Part shown: one piece after another, positions 22,085 through 32,184 of the stretch
Layout: each line of letters starts with the position of its first letter
How positions within the stretch are numbered: position 1 is the first letter of the stretch
From: Blepharisma japonicum
Lineage: Eukaryota > Ciliophora > Heterotrichea > Heterotrichida > Blepharismidae
Direction of reading: 5' to 3'
Assembly (NCBI GenBank): GCA_949751835.1
Contig: CATKHK010000009.1
Coordinates: 558,001 to 622,000, forward strand
Length of the DNA: 64,000 bases
Notes under the pieces: model-generated
Database searches by the model: none
What the model saw: only the letters and a program-made list of their open reading frames with translations
Told to the model about the DNA's origin: nothing
Translations under genes and position numbers: made by a program

Positions 22085-23092
22085 CTAGTCAAGTCTATAT
22101 GCCAACATAGGCTTCGCGTTCTTTTTAAATGAGCTTTCATTGAACCCAGTTTTGAACTTAATTTGTTTGGTGACTGGGGTAATTGGAGTATACTTCATAT
22201 TAGGCATTGTCACTTGTAAAGAATCAGTCAAAATATCAGATTTCTCATCATAAGGGCCTTTTGCTAAAAATCTGGCTAAACCAGACATTTCTTCCTCATT
22301 CTGATGTGTTACTATCCCAGACATAGAATTTGTATGCTTCTTTTCATAATCTTTTTTTCTTGAATAAAACGAGGTGAATGACGTTTGAGAAATTTTGGAA
22401 TCCGATAGCATTGACATAGAAGATGCGTCTGGAAGAATTCTTTCATAGAGCTGAGGCTGAAATGTGCACTCGTCTAGTTCTTTGTTTTTATTTTTGCTTT
22501 TCTTTTCCTCTATTTTGGAATTTTTCTTTTCAAGCCAGATGTGGGTGCGGTCTATGACGCTTAAATTTGACTTGTCGATTGCTTCATTTTTGGCTTCAAC
22601 TGGAGGGTTTTTTTGGTCTGTTTCGTTAGTGCCAAAAGAATGAGGGCGGGCTTTCAATGAGTCCAGAAGACTTTCAGTTGATATTCTAAGTGATCCGGAT
22701 GCTCGATTGGAATTTTCAATAACTTCGATTTTCTTTTGTACTTTGATTTCAATGTTCTGCTTATCTTTAACTTTTGCAGCAAGTTTTCTCGACCTAGGAT
22801 TAATTTCTGGAGTTTGTCGTAGCTCACTTACTTCTTTTGCTTGCTTTTCTAAAACTTTAAGATTGAGTTTAGCTTGGTATTCTGCTTGCTTAGCAAAGAG
22901 AGTTTCTTCTCGGCCAGACATGGTCGAAAGAGAAGAAGATTTCTTTAATGACTTAAAACTCTTGGAAACATCGGAGTTTGCACGCTCACGTGATATTTCT
23001 CCTGTTTTGAGATTAACACTTATGTTCACGCTTGCAATTTGATTGCCTGAGTGAAGCTGCTGATTGATGGAGACTGCTTCGTTTTCAGTCAT
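22085..23092 (-). CDS. Uncharacterised protein with CTFQP motif
   Basis: A 335-aa hydrophilic protein, ATG 23092 to TAG 22085, no introns. It is Ser/Lys/Glu-rich and mostly disordered. The segment HIWLEKKNSKIEEKK...CTFQPQL is a motif seen in many protist cytoskeletal or ciliary proteins (xCTFxPxL). No enzyme domain. A ciliary role is inferred only from this motif. Confidence 0.65.
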   Translation of the reverse strand: MTENEAVSINQQLHSGNQIASVNISVNLKTGEISRERANSDVSKSFKSLKKSSSLSTMSGREETLFAKQAEYQAKLNLKVLEKQAKEVSELRQTPEINPRSRKLAAKVKDKQNIEIKVQKKIEVIENSNRASGSLRISTESLLDSLKARPHSFGTNETDQKNPPVEAKNEAIDKSNLSVIDRTHIWLEKKNSKIEEKKSKNKNKELDECTFQPQLYERILPDASSMSMLSDSKISQTSFTSFYSRKKDYEKKHTNSMSGIVTHQNEEEMSGLARFLAKGPYDEKSDILTDSLQVTMPNMKYTPITPVTKQIKFKTGFNESSFKKNAKPMLAYRLD

Positions 23093-23463
23093 AATTATTT
23101 ATTTAGATTAAAATAGATTTTTTTTGAAAATTTGAATCAATTGTTTAAATGCTAATACTGAGAAATTCTAATTTTTTTGATTCAAAAATTTTGTGAATAT
23201 CATTTTGTGTTAATAAAATGAGATAGTCTTTAATTATTAAGCAATTGCAAACTAAATTAAAATATTAATTAATTATATATTATCTCTTATAAATCGTGCT
23301 TTTATTTAGTATTTATGAGACCAAATTGCCAGCTTTAATAAAGCTTTACCTTAAAAAAAATAGTTTTTAGTATTCTCCTATATAAATTAACAAAATTCTC
23401 TCAAAAATTATGATACTTCTACTTATCATTAAGTAAACAATGATAATTTTCATATAATCTTAA
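23093..23463. other. Divergent intergenic region
   Basis: 371 nt of AT-rich DNA between two divergent genes, expected to hold both promoters. No gene was seen. Confidence 0.5.
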
Positions 23464-24483
23464 ATGAGCTTCAAAAATGACAACATTCGCATAGCTGGCA
23501 AATACAGACTCGGTGGAAAAATAGGAAGTGGCTCATTCGGTGAAATTTATCTTGGTACCAATGTTCAAACAAACGAAGAGGTAGCGATTAAACTTGAGCG
23601 TGCTGATTCACGCCACCCTCAGCTTCTTTATGAATCTAAACTATATCGCCTCTTGCAAGGTGGTGTAGGGATCCCAAACATTCATTGATTTGGAGTAGAA
23701 GGTGAATATAACATAATGGTCTTAGATTTACTCGGCCCTTCTCTAGAAGATTTATTTTCAATGTGCAACCGTAGGTTTTCTTTAAAAACTGTTTTAATGT
23801 TGGCGGATCAGATGATTTCTCGAGTCGAATTTTTCCATGCTAAGAATTTCTTGCATAGAGACATTAAGCCTGATAACTTCCTAATCGGACTCGGCAAAAG
23901 AGCAAACCAGATTTTTATCATAGATTTTGGCTTAGCTAAGAAATATCGAGACCCAAAAACTCAGCAGCATATCCCATATAGAGAAGGCAAAAGTTTAACT
24001 GGCACTGCAAGATATGCAGCTGTTAATACCCATCTCGGAATTGAACAGTCTCGCAGAGATGATATCGAAGGACTTGGCTTCGTTTTTATGTATTTTCTAA
24101 GAGGAAGTCTGCCATGGATGGGAATCAGAGCTCATTCAAAAAAAGAAAAATATGACTTAATCATGCAAAGAAAGCTTGACACCAGAACTGAAGTCTTATG
24201 CCAAGGATTTCCTCAAGAATTTACAACCTATATGAATTATGCTAGAGGGCTCAGATTTGAGGAGAGGCCTGACTACGCTTACTTGAAACGAATGTTTAAG
24301 GACTTGTTTTTCAGAGAAAATTACCAATACGATTTTATTTATGATTGGACAATTTTGAATTTTGTAAAAAATATTTAGAATAAAAACAGTAGAAATGAAG
24401 AAAGAGGAAAGGCTGAAGAAGAAAAAGCACCTCAGCAGCAGCAAATTGAAGAGGCTAGACCTCAGCAAAGGCGAAATTTGTAA
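23464..24483 (+). CDS. Casein kinase 1 family Ser/Thr kinase
   Basis: A 334-aa protein in two exons. Complete CK1 kinase domain: Gly loop [17 protein letters not shown] lysine, [24 protein letters not shown] (Trp is TGA), catalytic loop [20 protein letters not shown], and the CK1 hallmark [24 protein letters not shown]. The 15-nt intron at 24364-24378 joins DWTILNF to a short Glu/Gln-rich tail ([10 protein letters not shown]). Retaining it would end the protein after VKNI. CK1 enzymes are constitutively active and phosphorylate acidic or primed sites. It converges with the VHS gene, 26 nt between stops. Confidence 0.95.
24364..24378 (+). other. 15-nt intron
   Basis: GTAAAAAATATTTAG, phase 0, removal adds the CK1 C-terminal tail. 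Confidence 0.85.
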
Positions 24484-24509
24484 ATTAAGTCTTTATTATA
24501 TAGAATCAA

Positions 24510-26075
24510 TTATAATTTTCACTTTTTGGTTAATCATTGCAGCCCGTCTATACCCCATGGGTCGGTTTTTACAGTAGAAAGCTCTTCTTTTTGCTCTTCT
24601 TGTAGAGCAGGAATTTCTAGCTGAGGTATAGGTTTTGGAATTTCACTATTATGCTCTTGCTTCTCAGAGCCTTTTTGTGTGGATGCATTTTTAATTTTTT
24701 GCATTAATTCTTCGTTTTTTAACGTAAGATTTTCATTCATGGCTTCTATGCTTTCAATGTATTTTTCATGCTTATTTATCTCATCTTCAGCTTTTAAAAC
24801 TTTTTCTTGGGCCTCTTTTATTGTGATTTTTAAACAATTATTTTGACTTTTAAAAGCTTCAATTTCTTCAAGTAGGGATTCTTTTTCATTTTCGAGCTTT
24901 TTGCACTTATCTTGGACATCTTGAATGGTTGTTTCTGATTTGGTATTAGCAGAGCCTAAGGATTCAGCTCGGCATTTTATTTCTTCTCTTTCTTCGACTG
25001 CTTCAAGATATTTTACTTGTAGACGGGCTAAGTCAGCTTTATACATGTGAATTAAATCTTCATATTCAAGTAATTTATCTTTAGACTTGAGATATTCTTC
25101 TTTAAGCTCACTCATGTCATCAGGATCGTTTAGATTTAAATCTTTCATATGAAAAGAAGTTTGCCGCTGAGATTTATCATTAGCTAGCTCAACCATAATC
25201 GGATCATCAATTACATCCGGCAAAGGAGCAGGTTTCGGCTCATATTCCTCAATTTTATGAGTAACTCTTATGCCTTTCACATGTATTGGCTCATATTCAA
25301 AATTTTTAGTTTTTCCTTTCGGCGGATTAAATTTACTTTTTCACCTTTTATATATTTTGCAAACATCATTAATTTCATCATTTAGTACAATCAGTTCATA
25401 AATATCATCTTCATTTGACTCCTCCATAGACTCCGCAATTCTTTTTTCAATACTTCTTTTAAACTCTTTCACAGTTTTCAGCTTTTCTTTTACAGCATTT
25501 ATATTTCCATTATTTTCAATCTGTTTTTTTATCTCTTTTAAAATCTTTTTTATTGAATTTTCTTCATCATTTGGTTCTGTTTGAGGAAAAGTGACACCTT
25601 TATTTTTTAAATCCACATAAATTTTGAAAAATATTGTTTCTCTTCCCATTTCGTCAGCGCCAAATCTTCCAGCTCATTCTTCTATACATTGTAGAAGAAG
25701 GATTAAAAAATCTGCTGAAGCATTTTGTTCAGATCTTGAGTCAGATTGGAAGAGTGTTTTTCCTCTCTGAGGGTCATTTGAGTCTGATTGGTATGAGCAT
25801 AAAGATCTAAATCTTGATGCTAATTTTTTAGCTAAATAGGTCAGAAAATAAGAATTCCCGGTATCAGCACAAGCTTTAATAATTTTTAAAGCCTGGAGTT
25901 TTATTGTGGGAGCATATTGGTGGGATTTTATCAGCTTTTTCAGATTTTGCACAAGCGATCGGCAGGGGGAATAGCCTGCATTTGAGAATTCTTGAGCGAT
26001 TTGGCTAATTAACGCTGGGGCATTTACTGTAGTCAGCGCTTTTCTAATTAGTTCATTAATTTCGTCTTCTTTCAT
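24510..26075 (-). CDS. VHS-like domain plus coiled-coil protein
   Basis: A 521-aa frame from ATG 26075 to TAA 24510, passing through four TGA-Trp codons. Residues ~1-150 form a helical repeat of VHS/ENTH type: SLVQNLKKLIKSHQYAP, LQALKIIKACADTGN, FLILLLQCIEEWAGRFG, the usual 'kacv...gn...LLL..W...F' pattern. Residues ~270-450 are coiled coil. VHS proteins bind ubiquitinated or sorting-signal cargo on endosomes and the TGN. No GAT or GAE domain was recognised, so the exact family is open. Confidence 0.7.
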
Positions 26076-26201
26076 TTATGAATTTTTCTTATTGATTATA
26101 ATTTGTATAATATATCACAGGATAATGCAGAAAATTATCATAAAAAATCAAAAAATCAATATATTTACTACAGGACAAAAATTCTGAAAGAGAAACTTAT
26201 T

Positions 26202-26657
26202 CTAACGATAACTCTTTTGTCTTCTTGCTCTTGCTCCAGGACCACCATATTTCTTAGGTTCCTTTCTTCTTGGGTCTGCTACCAGCAAGCTTCTATCATA
26301 AGCCAAAATCATTTCTTTTATTTGTCTCTTTGATGCTTCGTCCACATATTTTTGATAAAAAGCAATAATTCCTTTTGCGATGGCTTGTCTGACTGCATAG
26401 ATTTGGCTTACATAACCACCACCATGAACTCTGATTTTAAAGTCGACTTTGCTGAATCTGGATTCCCCAAGAAGGAGAATTGGCTCGAGTACTTTAACTC
26501 TTAAGGTCTGTGGCTCCACCAGATGCAAAGGGACACCATTAACTCTGATCATTCCTTTGCCTTTGGTGATCAAGGCAACTGCCTGAGCGTGCTTCTTTTT
26601 TCCGTATGTTTGGACACTTTCGACGCGTGGAAGATGAGTATGGACAGGCTGGGCCAT
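26202..26657 (-). CDS. RPS16: 40S ribosomal protein S16 (uS9)
   Basis: A 151-aa protein that matches S16 from end to end: [56 protein letters not shown], and the invariant basic tail RARRQKSYR that reaches into the decoding centre. Length is normal. No intron. The stop is TAG. It is divergent from the PARN gene, 82 nt between starts. Confidence 0.97.
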   Translation of the reverse strand: MAQPVHTHLPRVESVQTYGKKKHAQAVALITKGKGMIRVNGVPLHLVEPQTLRVKVLEPILLLGESRFSKVDFKIRVHGGGYVSQIYAVRQAIAKGIIAFYQKYVDEASKRQIKEMILAYDRSLLVADPRRKEPKKYGGPGARARRQKSYR

Positions 26658-26739
26658 TTTAAGATTTATGGTAAACTTTTGATCTAGTAAAGCTCCATTA
26701 AATAAGGATAAAATTAACTAGAAAAGGAAGTTGTTTTGA

Positions 26740-28170
26740 ATGGAAGTCACAAGATCGAATTTATCAAAAATCCTGCCTAATTTAACCACAATTTTCCGAA
26801 ATGCAGATTTTCTTTCTTTTGATATGGAATTCACAGGTTTGCCTCAAGATTTTCCATCCAATAAATTTACAAATCTATCACAATACTTATTATTAAGAGA
26901 CAGTATTCTCAAATATTTTCCATTTCGTGCAGGAATCTGTGCATTCTCTATAACTCCTGAATTTATCAAGGTCTATCCCTACACATTTTATCTATTCCCA
27001 TCGACATCTCACTCCCTTGATCGTTCCTATTCAATCTCCAACGATATGAAATTCGTCGCAAAATCAGGCCTCGATTTCAATAAGCTTTTCAAAGAAGGGA
27101 TTGGCTTTAAATCAAGAGTCGATATTATAGAAAAAACCAATAAAAATTATAAAGAAATTACTCATGATATGAGGGCTTTTCATGCTTTATGCAGAGATAA
27201 AGTCCTATTGTGGGAGGATGAAGATGAAGAAATTTTACTAGACGCAAAATATATGAGATTCCATGTAATTGATTACACAATTCAAGAACTGGAAAAAGAG
27301 TTTGACGCTACTGGAGAAATCAAAAGGGAAAATGAAATACCTGTTGGAATTTTGTTGAGAAGAGGCAAAAGGGAACAAAAAATAGTAAACATTGATGGGT
27401 TTTCACAAGTTACTGATTTAATGCTAAACAAGCCGCTTGTTGGGCACAATATGTATGTTGACCTTTTGCATTTGTATGATAAATTTATCGATCCGCTTCC
27501 CATAGACTTTCATAAATTTGCGTTCAATCTTCAAGAAAAATTCCCCAACTTGCTTGACGTAAAATCCATTATTCAGTCGTCAGCCACAGTAAATCAATAT
27601 GTAATTTATAATTAGTTTGATAATGCAAAGCCATCACAAAGCTTATATGAGTGTTATAATATTTTACAAAAAAATAAAGAATATCAATCATCTTTAAAAT
27701 TTGAAATTGAGCCTCCTTTTGATGAAACGATTAAGCATAATGCAGGATTTGACGCTTTTATATCAGGGTCAATTCTCTTGAAATCAATGAAACTTATGAA
27801 TCTTTCCCTAGATTCTATTTTCCGAATATCAAAAAATAAATTCTTTTTCTCAACAAACAAAATATGAGTAGATTTAGAAAATCAGAAAAAAGAAGAGATT
27901 TTTCTTTTGGAGCTTAAAAGCGAGATTAGTCAAAACGAGTTAAAATTTTATTTGGAAAATATTTGTGGGACAATTTATTTGCTGAAAATTAAAGAAATGC
28001 CATTAACTTATTTTGTTATTCCCAAAACACAAAAAACAAAAAAACAAATTGAAAATGTGCTGAAGAATAAAGGACCTTCTGTGCAGATTTCGAAAACAGA
28101 AGGGAAATTTTCAGTATATCAAAAAGATCAAAAAATAGAAAAATGCCAAATTGAGTTATGCTTAAATTAA
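26740..28170 (+). CDS. PARN: Poly(A)-specific ribonuclease PARN-like (CAF1/DEDD)
   Basis: A 471-aa protein in two exons (intron 27601-27615, phase 0). It starts MEVTRSNLSKILP like PARN, and the DEDD exonuclease motif FDMEFTGL puts Asp28 and Glu30 at the same positions as in human PARN. The second motif is VGHNMYVDLLHLYDKF and the third is HNAGFDAFISGS. An R3H-like insertion site (HALCRD...DYTIQELEKEF) is present. It removes poly(A) tails and trims ncRNA 3' ends. Trp codon TGA in exon 2 (NKIWVDL). The C-terminal half is short relative to human (639 aa). Confidence 0.9.
27601..27615 (+). other. 15-nt intron
   Basis: GTAATTTATAATTAG, phase 0. Removal joins ATVNQY to FDNAKPSQSLYEC. Confidence 0.9.
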
Positions 28171-28530
28171 TATTCACTTTTTTTAAGTTTCTTATCGTGA
28201 ATTGATAAATCATTTAATTCTAATCGAGCACATTAATATTTACAGATTTAAATAGACAATTTCTAAACCTTTTTATAAATAAAGCCTTGTACAAAATCAT
28301 CTTTTAAGCTGGGAACAGTCTAACCATAAAAAGCCTAAAACTGATATAAATATTTAAAAGAAGCCATAACTAAATGCATTACCTGTGCTTTTATATTGAA
28401 CGCATCTATCGTAATCTGCTAATTATTATAAGCTTAAGCTTTATTTATGTTTATATGAAGGCATATTTGACTTTCTATGCACTTTTTAACTGAAAATTGC
28501 AGTTTTCAACAAAGTTTGTTAACTAGTTAC
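28171..28530. other. Convergent intergenic region
   Basis: 360 nt between the stops of PARN (plus) and RPL39 (minus). AT-rich, no gene recognised. Confidence 0.5.
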
Positions 28531-28701
28531 TTAAACCTTGAGCTTGGTTCTTCTCCAGTGTCTTCTCTTTGAATTGTAGCGCTGAGTATTGTCTGTCTTA
28601 TAGAAAGCCCATCTAGGCATAGGCCTGTTTTGTTTTCTCAGTCTGCCCATTGTTTTTTTCGCTCTCAGAGATTTGACAGCTCCCTATATAGTTCTTACCA
28701 T
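28531..28701 (-). CDS. RPL39: 60S ribosomal protein L39 (eL39)
   Basis: Too short for an ordinary ORF scan: 51 aa after removal of a 15-nt intron (28684-28698) that sits directly after the ATG. The product contains [17 protein letters not shown] and [16 protein letters not shown], matching eL39 of all eukaryotes, and 51 aa is the standard length. eL39 lines the lower exit tunnel of the large subunit. Both Trp codons are TGG. No alternative reading is credible. Confidence 0.96.
28684..28698 (-). other. 15-nt intron directly after the start codon
   Basis: On the minus strand GTAAGAACTATATAG. ATG joins to GGAGCTGTC. A at position 10, in-frame TAG if retained. Confidence 0.92.
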
Positions 28702-28879
28702 TTGCGAGATTTATTTATTAATGGCCGATCCTTTTATAATAAATAGTCGAAGCAGTCAATGATAAAAATTACAAATTCATCTCGACCTGCAGGATTTATT
28801 TATTAGTCAATCATTATAGCTAAAACAATAACTACTCATCCAAAATCACAGAAAATTGCATTTAGCTTACATTTAACAA

Positions 28880-29470
28880 TTATTTAGCTTTAGATTTATC
28901 TCTTTCTTTTTCATCATCTAACTTTATAATATTGACCCTTCCATGCACAATTTCATTACTTCCTTGATATTCCCCAATCTTAGCCTTTGCTTCTTTCAAT
29001 ATTTCTTTTCTCCTCTCAATATCATCTAATTGTCCTCTAAGTTTCGTAACTTCTTCTTGAACACTACTAAATTTCCCAGATAATCCTTCAATATTTGTAT
29101 GTATATTTGCTAAAACCTCAGCTTTGCTAGCTTCTTTTCTAACTCCTTCTTTATGATACTTATTCAGTTCATACATGCCCCATGTAAACAAAGTCCCATA
29201 GACTAAAATTTCTCCAAAAAATTCGATACCTTGGTCAACTGCTTTATCTTCTGTAAGAGGCTTGATATAAGCGTCACCGCCTGACATATTAAAAGCTCTT
29301 CTTTGGATTCGAACATTAAAGGTATGATAAAATTGCCCTAAATGCACAAGGACTTTTTTTGTATACATGGATTGCCTGTTATTGCTTTTTAGCCCTAATT
29401 TTATGTAGTTTGTGACAGGCTTAGTAAACATCCTGACTGTCAAAGACAGAAGTTTCCCCCAAGGTACCAT
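28880..29470 (-). CDS. OPA3: OPA3-like mitochondrial protein
   Basis: A 196-aa protein. The N-terminus WGKLLSLTVRMFTKPVTNYIK and the centre VLVHLGQFYHTFNVRIQRRAF...YIKPLTEDKAVDQGIEFFGE match optic atrophy 3 proteins (KLLYLGIRQVSKPLANRIK; PPAQLYHWVEMRTKMRI). A TM-like segment (ILVYGTLFTWGMYEL) and a coiled coil follow, as in the family. OPA3 proteins sit in mitochondrial membranes and affect mitochondrial shape. No intron. Confidence 0.88.
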   Translation of the reverse strand: MVPWGKLLSLTVRMFTKPVTNYIKLGLKSNNRQSMYTKKVLVHLGQFYHTFNVRIQRRAFNMSGGDAYIKPLTEDKAVDQGIEFFGEILVYGTLFTWGMYELNKYHKEGVRKEASKAEVLANIHTNIEGLSGKFSSVQEEVTKLRGQLDDIERRKEILKEAKAKIGEYQGSNEIVHGRVNIIKLDDEKERDKSKAK

Positions 29471-29581
29471 TTATGTCTATTATTAGTTATGTTTATAGAT
29501 CAAAAATCTTTTAAATTTATAATATTTTTAGAAAATAAGGCAGAATTTAATTTTTAATTTACAAATTAATTAGATAATTAT

Positions 29582-30715
29582 TTATCTTTTGTCGTTTTCT
29601 ATTTGCAGTCTCCAGGATTCTGAAAATTCATTGAATTTAGACATGAATTCTTGGTGATATCCTTCAGAAGATGGTTTTGGTATTAACAGTTTTGGTACTG
29701 AAGCATTTAAATCACGCTTCAGGCTTGCAATATCTGAATAGTCTGTACTGCTAGCTGAGTCTTCACCAGCTGAAGCTAGGGAGCTTCTCTGTTCTTTCGG
29801 GGTTTTTTTAAGATTGTTATATATTTCTTGAATTGGGTACCCTTGCTTTTCAAGGGTGCTTAATAGTTTTATATACTTTTTCTCTCTTACTGTAGACTCA
29901 TGAAGCTTTTTATTAGCTAAATTTAGCTCGGATTTCAAATTTTTACACTGTTCTGCTAGCTTATCTATTTGCTGATTTTTAACCATTCTCGCCAAAGGTA
30001 CAGAATCTTGACTTTCTGATGATTCAAAAGATTTTTTCAATAATTTTTCATTTTTCAGCTGATTTTTAGACAAATGTTCAATATATCCATCATAAATATC
30101 TTTTATTTTCAGTAAAACTGACGAAAACTCATTATCATTTTCCAGCACTTTTAAAAATGTCCTTTTGGCACATGATAAATATTTATCAAATTTCAAGTCA
30201 TTATCTATATTTTCTATTTTTTGAAGTTCTTGGTTAAATTTGTGCTCAAACTCACTTATTGTTTTAGTTTTTCGAATTAGTTTAATTGAGCTCTCATGGA
30301 AAATCTGTTTAAAATTATCCATAGATTGGTCTAATTTTTCTATTTTTTCGTCATTAGAATTTACTACTGATGACACAGCTAAGGTTTTGTTAAGAGGGTC
30401 TATAGCAAAACTGGAAGAAAAGGACCGACTATTCCGTTTCGACTTTGGCTTAGGTTTAGTGTCAATTTTGGTCAGATTTAGATCAGTTGGATTTTTAATA
30501 GATGATTTTGATCTGGATTTTACAATTTTTTTCATTGGGGACTTGTTCTTAAGTTTTATTGTTTCGCTTAATTTGGGGAATTTTGAAAGGGATACGCCAA
30601 GATTTGAGTAGGCTTTGGAGAAAGAGGAATGAATTTGTTGGGCTTGTAATAATTGATCAGATTTAGGCTTTAAGGAATCATTGCTTTGCTTTCTTGATAT
30701 ACTGGGTCCTGACAT
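29582..30715 (-). CDS. Coiled-coil protein, TSNAXIP1-like
   Basis: A 377-aa protein, ATG 30715 to TAA. The first ~120 residues are Ser/Lys-rich (KNKSPMKKIVKSRSKSS). Residues ~130-220 (FEHKFNQELQKIENIDNDLKF, CAKRTFLKVLENDNEFSSVL, IKDIYDGYIEHL) have the look of the translin-associated factor X-interacting protein N-terminal helix bundle found in ciliary proteins. A further coiled coil follows. The assignment is by pattern only. Confidence 0.55.
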   Translation of the reverse strand: MSGPSISRKQSNDSLKPKSDQLLQAQQIHSSFSKAYSNLGVSLSKFPKLSETIKLKNKSPMKKIVKSRSKSSIKNPTDLNLTKIDTKPKPKSKRNSRSFSSSFAIDPLNKTLAVSSVVNSNDEKIEKLDQSMDNFKQIFHESSIKLIRKTKTISEFEHKFNQELQKIENIDNDLKFDKYLSCAKRTFLKVLENDNEFSSVLLKIKDIYDGYIEHLSKNQLKNEKLLKKSFESSESQDSVPLARMVKNQQIDKLAEQCKNLKSELNLANKKLHESTVREKKYIKLLSTLEKQGYPIQEIYNNLKKTPKEQRSSLASAGEDSASSTDYSDIASLKRDLNASVPKLLIPKPSSEGYHQEFMSKFNEFSESWRLQIENDKR

Positions 30716-31095
30716 TTATCTTATGAAAGACCTCTTAAATTTTGATTAAACTTTGTTTCGCCTGATTAGATCTAATTTTAATAATAAAATATAAGAAATG
30801 TGCTCTATCATAATAAATTTGAGCTAAAAATCAATTATTTTAATAATATGTTATAATGAAATCACTAATTTAATGCCATAAAGGAATTCAAAATCTAACT
30901 CAACCTTCTAGATAAAAAGAACATAAATTAGCATCAAAAAAAGCTATCTTTCTTATCAAGTTATACCAGAGATAAATAAAATTCAAAAGAATTAAATTTG
31001 TATCTAAAATAAAAATCTTGAATTGCCCATTTATTCTAATCCTTATACATATAATCAATAAAAGCCATCAAAAAAAATACTGATGCGTTAAAATA
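30716..31095. other. Divergent intergenic region
   Basis: 380 nt, AT-rich, between divergent genes. No gene seen. Confidence 0.5.
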
Positions 31096-31695
31096 ATGAA
31101 AAATAGAGTTATCATCCATGATCATCTGACTTCGAAACCAAGCTACAACGGAAATTCTAAAAGTACAATACAGCTTGAAGAAGAAACGGATAACCAAAAG
31201 CAGTCTTTCGCCGAAGAAGTCGAAGAAATAACCTCCTTTCTCTCAACCTCCCATGGGAGCATTCAAACATTACTTGACCAATGCAGAAAAGCCACAGATG
31301 AATATCAAAGCTTAAGAAGGCAGCTAAATCACTTAAAATTCACCAAAGACCTAAATGAAGCCACAAAAGATGTAAAAATTGGGCTGGTATTTAATAATTA
31401 GCTTCATGAAACAATTAACAAAAAAAACGAAGAAGTTAAGATGATGGCACGAGAAAAGAAAAGGGTCGAAAAGGTGCTAAAAAATACAGAAAAAGTAAGA
31501 AAAGACTTGCATGCAGAGCTTCGAAATAAAGAAACACTAGTAAGGGATCTTGAACAGGAAAGTAATAAAGAAGGAATTTCTTTGGCAAATTTGTATTATG
31601 AGGTCACACTTGCAGCTCATAAGCTCGCACAAAGCGAAAAAAAAGCTGACAGGCTAGAAGATTATATTAGAACCCATTATAAAAATAAAAGATAA
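31096..31695 (+). CDS. Coiled-coil protein, unknown
   Basis: A 194-aa protein in two exons (intron 31387-31401, phase 0, joining VKIGL to LHETINKKNEEVK). Nearly all of residues 45-190 is predicted coiled coil (VEEITSFLSTSHGSIQTLLDQC, KVLKNTEKVRKDLHAELRNK). No known domain. The stop is 26 nt upstream of the next start on the same strand. Confidence 0.75.
31387..31401 (+). other. 15-nt intron
   Basis: GTATTTAATAATTAG, phase 0, in-frame TAG if retained. Confidence 0.88.
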
Positions 31696-31721
31696 ATAAT
31701 TTTTGTGACAAATAATAATAA

Positions 31722-32078
31722 ATGTGTAAACAGCTTGGAGTTGGCCTGCTTTTCATTGTCCTTGTCGGAGTTGGTGCTATGATGTGTGCTTACCCATCTG
31801 AAGTCCAGCAAAAAACTATAAAATTCTATAATACAAAGCTCCCTATGGTTCCTCTTACAAACATCCACACGATCGCCGGCGCATTTTTGATCCTCTCAGC
31901 ATGTTTAATGATTACACTTTCTAAACATAGAGCTTGCTTTTTATTCACTGCAATGCTAGTTAATATCGCACTCCAAGGAAATCCTTTCATTTCTGGACTC
32001 AATCAAGGAGAGCAGATGATAGCGATGATTACCCTGACTAAATCAATAGCCATTATTGGTGGAAGTTTACTTCTCTAG
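31722..32078 (+). CDS. Small four-TM membrane protein
   Basis: A 118-aa protein with four hydrophobic helices: VGLLFIVLVGVGAMMCA, IAGAFLILSACLMITL, ACFLFTAMLVNIAL and LTKSIAIIGGSLLL. The layout resembles small DoxX/SURF4-like proteins, but no diagnostic motif is present, so the function is unknown. The stop is TAG. It starts 26 nt after the previous gene. Confidence 0.7.
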   Translation: MCKQLGVGLLFIVLVGVGAMMCAYPSEVQQKTIKFYNTKLPMVPLTNIHTIAGAFLILSACLMITLSKHRACFLFTAMLVNIALQGNPFISGLNQGEQMIAMITLTKSIAIIGGSLLL

Positions 32079-32184
32079 CTAGTAATTAAGAATAATGCTA
32101 TCGGCATCAAATTTGCGTTTAAAATTAAATTTTGGAATTTCTTATACTGAGGATTGAAGAATCCAATAAATATTTAATAATAAT

